DNA of 11,453 nucleotides, from positions 1 through 11,453 of the forward strand of contig QNUZ01000048.1 of assembly GCA_004347865.1 (NCBI GenBank), written 5' to 3'. How positions within the stretch are numbered: the first letter of the stretch is position 1; each line of letters opens with the position of its first letter. Shown one piece after another: positions 4,828 through 11,453 of the stretch. The notes beneath the pieces were generated by a model. The model saw only the letters and a list, made by a program, of their open reading frames with translations. It did not search any database and was not told the DNA's origin. Made by a program: the position numbers and the translations under genes. This DNA comes from Archaeoglobi archaeon (lineage in GTDB: Archaea; Halobacteriota; Archaeoglobi; Archaeoglobales; Archaeoglobaceae).

Positions 4828-6624
4828 ATGAGACTCGTGTTGTTGGCTTTAATCTTAGTTGCCGTTTCATTGGCAGTATTTCAGTTTGCTCAAACAAAAG
4901 AAACAAAAAAGATAGCAAGCTTTTCCTCGCCGGAGGAATTTAGGGAATATTTTGGCAGGTCCAGTGGCTATTATCCAGACTTTTCAAGAACGATTCCGTC
5001 ATTTTCTATTCCAGCCCAAATGTCCGATCAAGAGATTGCGGTCGTGGAGAAAGGGGCTGAGAGGTTCTCACAGACAAACGTTCAGGTTCTGGGAATAGAC
5101 GAACCTGACATTGTTAAGACCGATGGAAAGAACATATACATCTCCCGCTACCAGAAAGTGCCATATTTTGCGGGAAAAATACTTCCGCCGTATCCGTACG
5201 AGCAAAAGACTGCAGTTGTGAAGGCTTTCCCACCTAGCGAACTAAGAAAGATCTTGGAGCTAAATGCAAGCGGAGAAATCTTAGTATACGGAAGCACGGT
5301 TGTGATTCTTGAGGGTAACAGGTTAAAGGCTTTCAGCACGGATGATTTCGCTGAAAAATACACAGTAGATCTCAACGGCTCTATTGTTGCGGCAAGGCTT
5401 CATGAGGGGAAGATTTACATTGTGGTATCCCAGTACTCCGAAGTCTGCCCAATAGTACCGCTGAGCGTGAACGGAGTTGGTTGGGCCGTTGATTGCAGCA
5501 GTATATACCACCCAGTGAAACCTGTGCCTGTTGAAGTTTTGTACACTGTTATCAAGCTGGACGCAACAAGCGGGAGGATTGAAGGCAGCATATCCTTTGT
5601 CGGGAACTATGCTTCGGTCGTTTATGTCTCGAAAGAAGCGATTTACGTCTCTTATTATTCTCAGGCCGACTACTCTGAGATTATGCTAAAGTTCGCATGT
5701 GAAAACAGAGATCTATTCCCCGAGTGGTTCCTAGAGAAGCTTCAGAAGCTTGTGAGCTATGATCTGAGCGATCAGGCAAAGCGAGTTGAAATCTGGGATC
5801 TAATAAGGAAGCTCACGCTTAATATGAGGCCAGAAGAAAGGATCGTTTTTGAAAATGAATTCAGCAACAGATACGGCAAGTTCGCTGAATTTCATTCAAG
5901 AGAAATCGAGAAAACCGAAATCTGGAAGATCTCTCCTGAAATGAAGATCGTGGCATCTGGGGAGGTGCCTGGGAGGCTTTTAAATCAGTTCTCCATGGAC
6001 GAGTACGGGGGGTATCTGAGGGTTGCCACAACAGTCGGAAATGCCAACGACCTCTATATCCTAGATCCCGATCTTAGGATCGTCGGTTCCATTAGGGGAT
6101 TTGGAGAAACAGAAAGGATCTATGCAGTTCGATTCATCGCGGAAAGGGGATATATTGTGACCTTCAGGCAGACCGATCCGTTCTTTGTAATCGATCTTTC
6201 GGATCCGGAGAATCCTAAGATGGCCGGGGAACTGAAGATACCAGGCTACTCGTCCTATCTACACCCGCTGGGGGGAAGCCTCATACTCGGGATAGGAATG
6301 GAGGGAAGCAACGTTAAGCTCTCCCTGTTCGATGTAAGCGATCCGAGAAATCCGGTTGAGGTGGACAAATACTTGCTGAAGGAATCATGGAGTGAGGTTA
6401 TGGGCAACCACAGGGCTTTTCTGGCTGATGAGAAGCATGAGATCTTCTTCATTCCGGCAGGTGCCGGCTACGTATTCTCGTACAGGGATGGCTTAAAGCT
6501 GATAAAGGCAACGGAAACTGGTTTCAGAGCCGTGTTCATAAACGACTACCTTTACGTAGTGGGGTCGAAGATTGTTGTTTTTGATGAGAACAGCTGGGAG
6601 AAGGTTGCGGAACTCGAAATTTGA
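4828..6624 (+). CDS. Secreted or membrane-anchored beta-propeller domain protein (COG4880-like)
   Basis: The 598-residue protein starts with an uncleaved or cleavable hydrophobic helix (3-21) and no lipobox cysteine, so it is probably exported and held at the outer face of the membrane. It then shows the signature of archaeal secreted beta-propeller proteins: VLGIDEPDIVKTDGKNIY (87-104), LNQFSMDEYGGYLRVATT (385-402), a strand repeat VIDLSDPENPK (454-464) echoed by LFDVSDPRNPV (500-510), IPGYSSYLHPLGG (471-483) and AGAGYVFSY (544-552). Between the early and late propeller blades is a charged, largely helical insertion (about 284-365). Cys207 and Cys223 lie close enough for a disulfide; Cys291 stands alone. 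Function in this family is unknown to me; ligand or polymer binding at the surface is only a guess. The ATG at 4828 follows AAGGAG and begins the signal helix. It is divergent from the PRC-barrel operon. Confidence 0.88.
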   Translation: MRLVLLALILVAVSLAVFQFAQTKETKKIASFSSPEEFREYFGRSSGYYPDFSRTIPSFSIPAQMSDQEIAVVEKGAERFSQTNVQVLGIDEPDIVKTDGKNIYISRYQKVPYFAGKILPPYPYEQKTAVVKAFPPSELRKILELNASGEILVYGSTVVILEGNRLKAFSTDDFAEKYTVDLNGSIVAARLHEGKIYIVVSQYSEVCPIVPLSVNGVGWAVDCSSIYHPVKPVPVEVLYTVIKLDATSGRIEGSISFVGNYASVVYVSKEAIYVSYYSQADYSEIMLKFACENRDLFPEWFLEKLQKLVSYDLSDQAKRVEIWDLIRKLTLNMRPEERIVFENEFSNRYGKFAEFHSREIEKTEIWKISPEMKIVASGEVPGRLLNQFSMDEYGGYLRVATTVGNANDLYILDPDLRIVGSIRGFGETERIYAVRFIAERGYIVTFRQTDPFFVIDLSDPENPKMAGELKIPGYSSYLHPLGGSLILGIGMEGSNVKLSLFDVSDPRNPVEVDKYLLKESWSEVMGNHRAFLADEKHEIFFIPAGAGYVFSYRDGLKLIKATETGFRAVFINDYLYVVGSKIVVFDENSWEKVAELEI

Positions 6625-6638
6625 TTTTTAATTTGTTT

Positions 6639-6663
6639 TGGAGCTGTTAAAAGGAAAGCTCCA
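6639..6663. terminator. Short hairpin between convergent genes, possible terminator
   Basis: TGGAGCT (6639-6645) pairs with AGCTCCA (6657-6663) around an 11-base loop, in the 41-base gap between two convergent genes. A T-rich stretch TTTTTAATTTGTTTT (6625-6638) just before it would suit archaeal T-run termination on the plus strand. On the minus strand the loop reads as T-rich. Evidence is structural only. Confidence 0.35.
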
Positions 6664-6665
6664 GG

Positions 6666-7145
6666 CTAAGCCTCGCAGCGAATTCTCCGGTTTATCTCGT
6701 CCTCGATCTCTATTAGAACCCTAAGAAGGGTGAAGTAGAGATCTATGAGCTTTTCTTTGCTCCATTCCGCATGTTTCAGTATCGCTCTATCGATCTCGCT
6801 CTGGATTTTTCCAAGCCTGTATATAAGAAACAGCATGTCCTCGGAGGTTTTTTCGAACTCGAACTCAATACCCCTGTTCCTCTCGTAGAGCCATACCCTT
6901 CTTAGAAGCTCGCTTATTGTCTCGTAATCGATCTGGAGAAAATCCTTTCTTGTTTTGAAAAGCTCCTCCAGTTCGAGCTCATTCGGCAGAACGATGTTGT
7001 TGAAAATTCCGGAAGCTTCGACGAGACGGGTGAAAAACAGGTAGAAGATCGGATTGAAGATGTGCCCGCTCTTCTTCAGGTTTTTGGCTTTTTCTATGAA
7101 TTTTTCATCCAGTATACTTCTTATCTCCTTCTCGAATTCATCCAT
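6666..7145 (-). CDS. Hypothetical all-helical protein, 159 residues
   Basis: I do not recognise this protein. It is soluble and looks almost wholly alpha-helical, rich in Glu, Lys, Arg, Ile and Leu, with an aromatic segment NPIFYLFFTRLVE (31-43) and a C-terminal amphipathic helix (about 128-156). No catalytic or metal motif is visible, and there is one cysteine (157). I chose ATG 7143-7145 rather than the upstream in-frame TTG at 7184 because a TATA box (TTTTATAAA) lies 24 bases before the ATG, which fits a leaderless mRNA and would fall inside the longer version. It follows nurA by 51 bases on the same strand but appears to have its own promoter. Base use and codon style resemble the neighbours, so recent transfer is not indicated. 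Confidence 0.75.
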   Translation of the reverse strand: MDEFEKEIRSILDEKFIEKAKNLKKSGHIFNPIFYLFFTRLVEASGIFNNIVLPNELELEELFKTRKDFLQIDYETISELLRRVWLYERNRGIEFEFEKTSEDMLFLIYRLGKIQSEIDRAILKHAEWSKEKLIDLYFTLLRVLIEIEDEINRRIRCEA

Positions 7146-7164
7146 AGTTTTCAATCCGCGATTG

Positions 7165-7173
7165 TTTATAAAA
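7165..7173 (-). promoter_or_regulatory. TATA box of the 159-residue protein gene
   Basis: Minus-strand TTTTATAAA centred 24 bases before the ATG at 7145. The spacing implies transcription begins at or next to the ATG and therefore a leaderless mRNA, separate from the nurA operon. Confidence 0.5.
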
Positions 7174-7182
7174 CCGTTGCTC

Positions 7183-7198
7183 AATTAAACGTTCAATT
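7183..7198. repeat. Imperfect 16-base palindrome over the end of nurA
   Basis: AATTAAACGTTCAATT is a palindrome apart from one mismatched symmetric pair, with AACGTT at its centre. It lies 10 bases upstream of the TATA box for the 159-residue gene and could be an operator site; chance in an A/T-rich gap is also possible. Confidence 0.35.
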
Positions 7199-8306
7199 AG
7201 CCCTCCAGAACATCTCTTCCGCTTTTCAGCAGGAAATCGTATTTTGTGTCGAGCGATGCGATTATGCTATCTATGGTCCTTCTCATCTCATCCCTTCTAA
7301 TCTTTGCCTGTCTGTGAGCATGGATCAGCGGCAGAAGGTACCCTTGGATTTCCAGCCCTTTGAGCTTGCTCATGAGCTCCTCATCGATCCTTCGCTGGCT
7401 TTCAAGCAGGTATATGTTCCCGCCCTCTTCGAATCTGACGAATGCTGAGTTGAAGTCCCGGAATAGGTTTTTAAAGAAACTCCTGAATTCCCTGACAAAC
7501 CAGGGCAGAGTCTTAGCGATGCTGGGTCTGAATTCGAAGTACCCGGCTTTTTCGGATCCGAACTGTTTCATCGCGATCATCTGCAGAACTGCGGTATCGC
7601 TGACTTCTTCATCGAATTCGTGGGTGTAAAATGTCTTCGCCACAAAAATTGCATCTCTTTCGAGCAGTCTGTTCAGGGCATGAAGGTATTCGATGTACTC
7701 GAAGAGTATCATCAGGTCCTCTAGGCTTCCCTTTGCCTTCCTGTATCCTTCTTCCATCTGTCTGAAAACCCTCTCTCGGGTTAAAAGATAGTTCCTCTTC
7801 GCCCTCCCCTCCTTCAGATCCCTTTCCAGTATTTCGAACTGTCTGTCCAGCACGGTCAGGAAGTCTTCGACAAGGTTCTCGAGCTCGTACTGCTGCTTGA
7901 GCTTTTCAGGATCGTCGGTATATGCTGCAGGTCTAACAAAGGCTCCTCGGAGCGATCCGTCGATCAGAACAAGTTCTTCTTCAGCGAGACTGCCTATTCT
8001 AAACTCCGAGGTGTGCATGTGAAGCCTTACCCGCTCCTCTATATTTGTGTGGGGTTTTAGCGTCGTTATCTCGCTCATCTCCCTGATTTCATTTCCAACG
8101 CCAACGGCGGTGACGAAGTAAAGGAGTATTCCGGATAGCCTCTCTATCCCCCTGCTCCCGTCAACTCCGCAGGCTGAGCATTCGGATCCTTCAGGCATTT
8201 CTTTCCACTTCCCATCAATCCTTTCTGCAACCTTTTCCGCCCTCTCGTAAAGCTCTGAAAGGTCTCTGGAGATCCTCTCCATTATCTCATCACTGAGAAG
8301 CCACAA
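7197..8306 (-). CDS. nurA: DNA end-resection nuclease NurA
   Basis: NurA is the 5'-3' nuclease that works with the HerA hexameric translocase after Mre11-Rad50 to make 3' single strands for RadA recombination. Visible family marks, numbered from the TTG start (369 residues): ACGVDGSRGIE with Asp49, VLIDGSLRG with Asp116, an internal charged coiled region (about 130-220), IFVAKTF (Lys224), VSDTAVLQM (Asp237), and a late GYLLPLIHAHRQAKI with His329 and His331. The acidic residues and the late histidine fit the RNase H-like metal site of the family. A strong GGAGGTG precedes the gene with 8 bases between GGAGG and TTG 8304-8306, the same layout as lsm. A GTG at 8313-8315 lies within that motif, and an ATG at 8280-8282, seven bases after the rad50 stop, is the other candidate. 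With the TTG start it overlaps the end of rad50 by 17 bases, so it is co-translated with rad50. Confidence 0.92.
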   Translation of the reverse strand: MWLLSDEIMERISRDLSELYERAEKVAERIDGKWKEMPEGSECSACGVDGSRGIERLSGILLYFVTAVGVGNEIREMSEITTLKPHTNIEERVRLHMHTSEFRIGSLAEEELVLIDGSLRGAFVRPAAYTDDPEKLKQQYELENLVEDFLTVLDRQFEILERDLKEGRAKRNYLLTRERVFRQMEEGYRKAKGSLEDLMILFEYIEYLHALNRLLERDAIFVAKTFYTHEFDEEVSDTAVLQMIAMKQFGSEKAGYFEFRPSIAKTLPWFVREFRSFFKNLFRDFNSAFVRFEEGGNIYLLESQRRIDEELMSKLKGLEIQGYLLPLIHAHRQAKIRRDEMRRTIDSIIASLDTKYDFLLKSGRDVLEG

Positions 8307-10935
8307 CGGATACACCTCCTCGGTATTCTACTGAAATTACCCTATCCGCAGCATCCTTCAGCTCCTCGTCGTGGGAGACGATTATTACTTGGGGAATCCT
8401 CCTTAGGTAGTTTAGGGTGATCTCTACAAGCTTTCTCCTCCTCTCCTCATCTAGATAGGGTGTTGGTTCGTCCAATATCAGCAGTGGAATTCTCCCCTTT
8501 GCCTCGAACATCGACAGGGCGAGCCTGAAGGCAATGCCTAGGGCAACCAGTTCCCCGCCGCTCACGAAGCTTGTCTCTTTCTCCTCCCCTTGGCGTATAA
8601 CAAAAATCTTCAGCTTCTCCTTTCCGTATTCTACAACCCTCTTCAGCTTTATCCCGGAATACTTGCCCTCTGTGAACTCCTCGAATATTTCACTTGCGTA
8701 TCTTTCGACCTCCTTTAAAGCGGCTTCGGCAACGATGTTCTTGTAGCTGGCAAACTTCTCCCTGATCTTGTTTAGCTCGGGAATTGCCTTTTCGATCGCT
8801 TTAACCTTTTTATCGGCATCTTTTATGGTTTCAAGCTGCTTTTCTAGGTATTCTCTGTCTGCAAGAAGTCCCTCTAGGTTTTTTCTCAGAACTTTGGCTT
8901 TCTCCTCAAGCGCTGCAATCTCCTTTGAGAGATCCCTTTCAAGCCTTTCAAGCTCCAGATGCCTCCCCTCGTCGTATCTGCCCTTTATTTTATCGAAAGT
9001 CCTAACCCTCTCCTCGAGCTCAGATCTTTTGGCTTTTACAATCCCGGATGTTCTCTCTATCTCCTCGTCCAGGGTTCTTAGCTTCGTCTTGGCAGAATCA
9101 AGCTCATCCTTTGCCTTTTTTAGGCCAATCCATTCTTCGTAACTGGCCTTTAATTTTCGTATCTCTGCTTCGAGCCCCTCGATGCTGGAAAATCCCCTTT
9201 CCTTAAGTCTGTTCAGTAGCTGCTCTTTGCTCTTCTGAGCCTCGGAGTAAATGAATCTGACCTTTTCTAGCTTTTCTACCAGTGAATCAAAGTTTTCCAG
9301 AGATTTAAGAGCCTTTGCTTCGACTTCTTTCAGGAAATCTAGCCTGTTCTTCATTCTCTCGTACTCCTCGCTCTTTGATTTCAGCTCCTCTACTTCGACT
9401 TCCCTTAGATCCTGTGAAATCTTGTTTAGCTCATCTGCAAGCTGCTTGTACTTCATCACCAGATCCTGCTTTGATAGAACCTCCTCAACTTTTTTCCTTT
9501 CTTCATCCAGCTTTTTCTCCTCGTTCTCGATTTCCGTTAGCCTTTTGCGGATCTTTTCGAGTTCGAGGGAATAATTGAGAATTAGCTCCCTTTTATGGTC
9601 CTCGGTGAGCTCTCTTCCGCATACCGGGCAGTATCCGATGGCGGAGTTCAGCCTTTCGATCGATTCCAGAAGCCTTTTCTCCTCCGAAATCAGAAATCCC
9701 TTCTGCTGGCTTACCCTTCCAAACTCCTCCTTTATAACTTTGTCGGCCTCTCTTGCCTTCTGTATCGTAAGATAAATTTTTTCTACCCTCTCGGCAGTCA
9801 TGTTTTTCTCTGAGAGAATTTTTTCGATCTGAGCCTTTCTTTCAACTTTGCCCCTCAAATTACGCCATTTTTCAGCCTCAGGTGTCAGAAATTTTATTTT
9901 TTCTTCGATTTCCGAAATTTCCCTCCTCACGCTTTCGAGGCTCTTTTTTTCCTCCTCGCATTTTCTCAGTTCTGCGCTCAAGCGCTCTTTCTCAGACTCA
10001 AGACTTCTAAGCTTGGTTTCAACTTCCTGAATCGACTTTAAAAAATCTCTGTAGAGTTCCTGAAGCTCGGAATACTTTTTTGCATCCTCTTCCAGGCTTT
10101 CAAGCTTCTTTATTTCTTCGAACAGGCTTGCAATCTTTTGCTCGAGTTCAGCCTTTTGCTCTCTCAGCACCCCGATCCTTTCTGTGAGTCCCCTTATCTC
10201 CCCCTCTAGCTTAAGGATTTCCGGAGAAAGCCTGTCGATTTCCTCCTTCATTTTATCAAAAACTTTTTTCTCCTCCAGTACTTTCTCGATGCTCTCTCTT
10301 AGTTCTCTGAGTCTATTCTCGCATTTTTCGATCTCCCTCCTTGTTTCATCAATCTCGGAGCCCTTTTCCTGTATCCTTTTCTCGCACTCCTCCTTCTGCC
10401 TTGCGATCTCCATGAATCGATTCATTTCATTTTCGAGTTCCTTTATTACCGCTCCGAGGTTCTTCCAGGCGTTTTCGTAGTCCCCTATCCTCGTGATCCT
10501 TCTTATTATCTTTTCCCTTTCGGATTCGTCCGAGATTATCTCCTCTATCTCTCCCTGCCTTACGTAAACGGCTCCTGTGAAGACATGGAACGGTGAAATG
10601 TGCTTTTCTACCCATTCGTTGATCTTCTGGTCTCCCTCGATCCTCACGTCCCCTGTAAGCTCCGAATTTCCGCCGCTTTTCCTGACTATTCTGTAGTCCC
10701 TGTTATCAAGCTCAAAGACGATCTCGATCGAGTACTCGCTTGCTCCTGTCATCACCAGGTCTGATTTTCTTGCATATCCCTGCCTGACGCCGTAAAGGGC
10801 GACCAGAATCGCCTCCAGTATCGAGCTCTTTCCTGCCCCATTTCCTCCCGCAATTAGGTTTATCCCCTTTTCGAATTGAATCTTGGTATTTCTGTGCGAT
10901 TTGAAGTTCTTCAGGCTGATTTCTTTGATTATCAT
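8290..10935 (-). CDS. rad50: DNA double-strand break repair ATPase Rad50
   Basis: The 881-residue SMC-like ATPase forms the Mre11-Rad50 complex that binds, tethers and opens DNA ends. In order: Walker A GGNGAGKSS (30-38), Q-loop YVRQGEIE (Gln127), a very long coiled coil out and back (about 150-720) rich in Glu, Lys, Arg and Leu heptads, the zinc hook CPVC (Cys436, Cys439) at its midpoint that dimerises two molecules through a shared zinc ion, the ABC signature FVSGGELVALG (790-800), Walker B LLILDEPTPYLDE (818-830) and the switch histidine in IIVSHDEEL (His855). The length is usual for archaeal Rad50 and all motifs are intact. The ATG overlaps the mre11 stop as ATGA (10932-10935) and the 3' end overlaps nurA, showing a tightly coupled operon. 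Confidence 0.99.
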   Translation of the reverse strand: MIIKEISLKNFKSHRNTKIQFEKGINLIAGGNGAGKSSILEAILVALYGVRQGYARKSDLVMTGASEYSIEIVFELDNRDYRIVRKSGGNSELTGDVRIEGDQKINEWVEKHISPFHVFTGAVYVRQGEIEEIISDESEREKIIRRITRIGDYENAWKNLGAVIKELENEMNRFMEIARQKEECEKRIQEKGSEIDETRREIEKCENRLRELRESIEKVLEEKKVFDKMKEEIDRLSPEILKLEGEIRGLTERIGVLREQKAELEQKIASLFEEIKKLESLEEDAKKYSELQELYRDFLKSIQEVETKLRSLESEKERLSAELRKCEEEKKSLESVRREISEIEEKIKFLTPEAEKWRNLRGKVERKAQIEKILSEKNMTAERVEKIYLTIQKAREADKVIKEEFGRVSQQKGFLISEEKRLLESIERLNSAIGYCPVCGRELTEDHKRELILNYSLELEKIRKRLTEIENEEKKLDEERKKVEEVLSKQDLVMKYKQLADELNKISQDLREVEVEELKSKSEEYERMKNRLDFLKEVEAKALKSLENFDSLVEKLEKVRFIYSEAQKSKEQLLNRLKERGFSSIEGLEAEIRKLKASYEEWIGLKKAKDELDSAKTKLRTLDEEIERTSGIVKAKRSELEERVRTFDKIKGRYDEGRHLELERLERDLSKEIAALEEKAKVLRKNLEGLLADREYLEKQLETIKDADKKVKAIEKAIPELNKIREKFASYKNIVAEAALKEVERYASEIFEEFTEGKYSGIKLKRVVEYGKEKLKIFVIRQGEEKETSFVSGGELVALGIAFRLALSMFEAKGRIPLLILDEPTPYLDEERRRKLVEITLNYLRRIPQVIIVSHDEELKDAADRVISVEYRGGVSVVASQ

Positions 10936-11453
10936 ATGAAATCGAGCAGAGTTTTGAACTTTTTCTCCATCTTTTCTACCTTCTCCGGAGCCTTTTCAGG
11001 CTCCTTCACCTCCACCGGCGGTTTTACCTCTGATTTTGGCCTTGAAACTCCGTAGTGTTCGAGTATCATATCAAGTGCGGCTTTTATGTTTGGCTCCTCG
11101 TCCTCCCTCAGAATTTCCAGCAATTTGAGCTCGAGATCCGAGAAGAATTCCTTTTCAGGTTTGGCCTCCACCGGTATCATCTCGACATCCTTTCTTCTGA
11201 AGCTTACCTCTGCGTACTTGGCTTTTTTCAGCGCATAATCGCTGAGCTTCTTCGAATCCAGATTCTCCCTGCAGAATAGCTTTGCAATTACTATTCCAGA
11301 GCTCTTAACGCCCTCAAGAGCTAAAAGAAACTTGTTTTCGACCTCCTCCATTCTCTCTCCATCGACGGAGATGTTGTAGAGGTCTCTTGTCTCCACAGCC
11401 ACGAATCTTGGCCTGAAGTCTTCTACGATGTAAAAGCCCTTCTTTTCCCCCTC
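10932..11453 (-). CDS. mre11: Mre11 nuclease, C-terminal part (5' end outside window)
   Basis: The frame is open from the window edge to the TGA at 10932-10934, giving about 174 residues; the in-frame GTG at 11402 is internal. Mre11 is the Mn-dependent 3'-5' exonuclease and endonuclease partner of Rad50. The phosphodiesterase motifs with its metal-binding His and Asp residues lie outside the window. What is seen is the end of the capping region (KKGFYIVEDFRPRF), a mixed alpha/beta segment, a linker rich in Pro, Glu, Lys and Val, and a final short helix KFKTLLDFI. In the family, helices at the C-terminal side bind the base of the Rad50 coiled coil, so this terminal helix is a likely docking element. 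It overlaps rad50 by ATGA. Identity comes from position and the visible capping-domain pattern. Confidence 0.92.
   Translation of the reverse strand, partial: EGEKKGFYIVEDFRPRFVAVETRDLYNISVDGERMEEVENKFLLALEGVKSSGIVIAKLFCRENLDSKKLSDYALKKAKYAEVSFRRKDVEMIPVEAKPEKEFFSDLELKLLEILREDEEPNIKAALDMILEHYGVSRPKSEVKPPVEVKEPEKAPEKVEKMEKKFKTLLDFI

Noticed and set aside
8768..9574. Several plus-strand Ser/Phe-rich open frames across rad50
   Set aside because: They are the antisense of Glu/Lys/Leu-rich coiled-coil codons, which automatically give long Ser/Phe/Leu frames without stops.
10932..11402. Complete 156-residue gene starting at GTG 11402
   Set aside because: The frame continues upstream to the window edge with the Mre11 capping-region sequence; GTG 11402 is an internal valine.
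1..11453. CRISPR array, tRNA or rRNA genes, insertion sequences, toxin-antitoxin or prophage genes
   Set aside because: I looked along both strands for regularly spaced repeats, cloverleaf-like segments, terminal inverted repeats and transposase motifs and saw none; nearly all of the window is occupied by intact housekeeping-type genes.

Overview
The window reads as a gene-dense stretch of chromosome from a hyperthermophilic euryarchaeon, most likely of the order Archaeoglobales. Three things point there: an archaeal membrane-type Lon (LonB), an Sm-like protein and a small winged-helix protein in one operon, which from memory matches Archaeoglobus fulgidus AF0362-AF0364; the tail of an archaeal-type myo-inositol-1-phosphate synthase; and an mre11-rad50-nurA DNA end-processing operon. 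Promoters look archaeal, with TATA boxes 24-27 bases before leaderless starts or before short leaders carrying Shine-Dalgarno motifs. No RNA gene, CRISPR array, insertion sequence or prophage is visible. This comparison is by recall, not by database search.

Layout. Bases 1-317 (+) are the C-terminal end of inositol-phosphate synthase, whose stop runs 19 bases into the end of lon on the other strand. Bases 299-2799 (-) are the operon lsm > wHTH/4-Cys protein > lon. A short divergent promoter region near 2800-2857 also serves a nucleotide-sugar epimerase (+, 2858-3766), whose 3' end overlaps by 18 bases the end of a DUF1614-type membrane protein (-, 3749-4447). That gene is translationally coupled (GTGA overlap) to a PRC-barrel gene just upstream (-, 4444-4686). 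A 141-base divergent region with a 20-base-period tandem repeat then leads to a long secreted beta-propeller protein (+, 4828-6624). A 159-residue protein that I do not recognise follows on the minus strand (6666-7145) with its own promoter. The rest is the minus-strand mre11 (partial) > rad50 > nurA operon, with overlapping genes.

How the genes work together. Mre11, Rad50 and NurA (with HerA, not seen here) resect DNA double-strand ends for recombination. LSm, the winged-helix/Cys protein and Lon join RNA handling, a probable transcription factor and membrane-bound proteolysis in one transcript. The PRC-barrel and DUF1614 proteins probably act as a membrane-linked pair. Inositol-phosphate synthase feeds archaeal inositol lipids and, in hyperthermophiles, the solute di-myo-inositol phosphate.

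Most of the window is conserved core genome. The less described parts are the winged-helix protein with a TFE-beta/RPC39-like cysteine tail, the PRC-barrel/DUF1614 pair next to the secreted propeller, and the orphan gene after nurA. Nothing here convincingly forms a complete new defence or mobile system.
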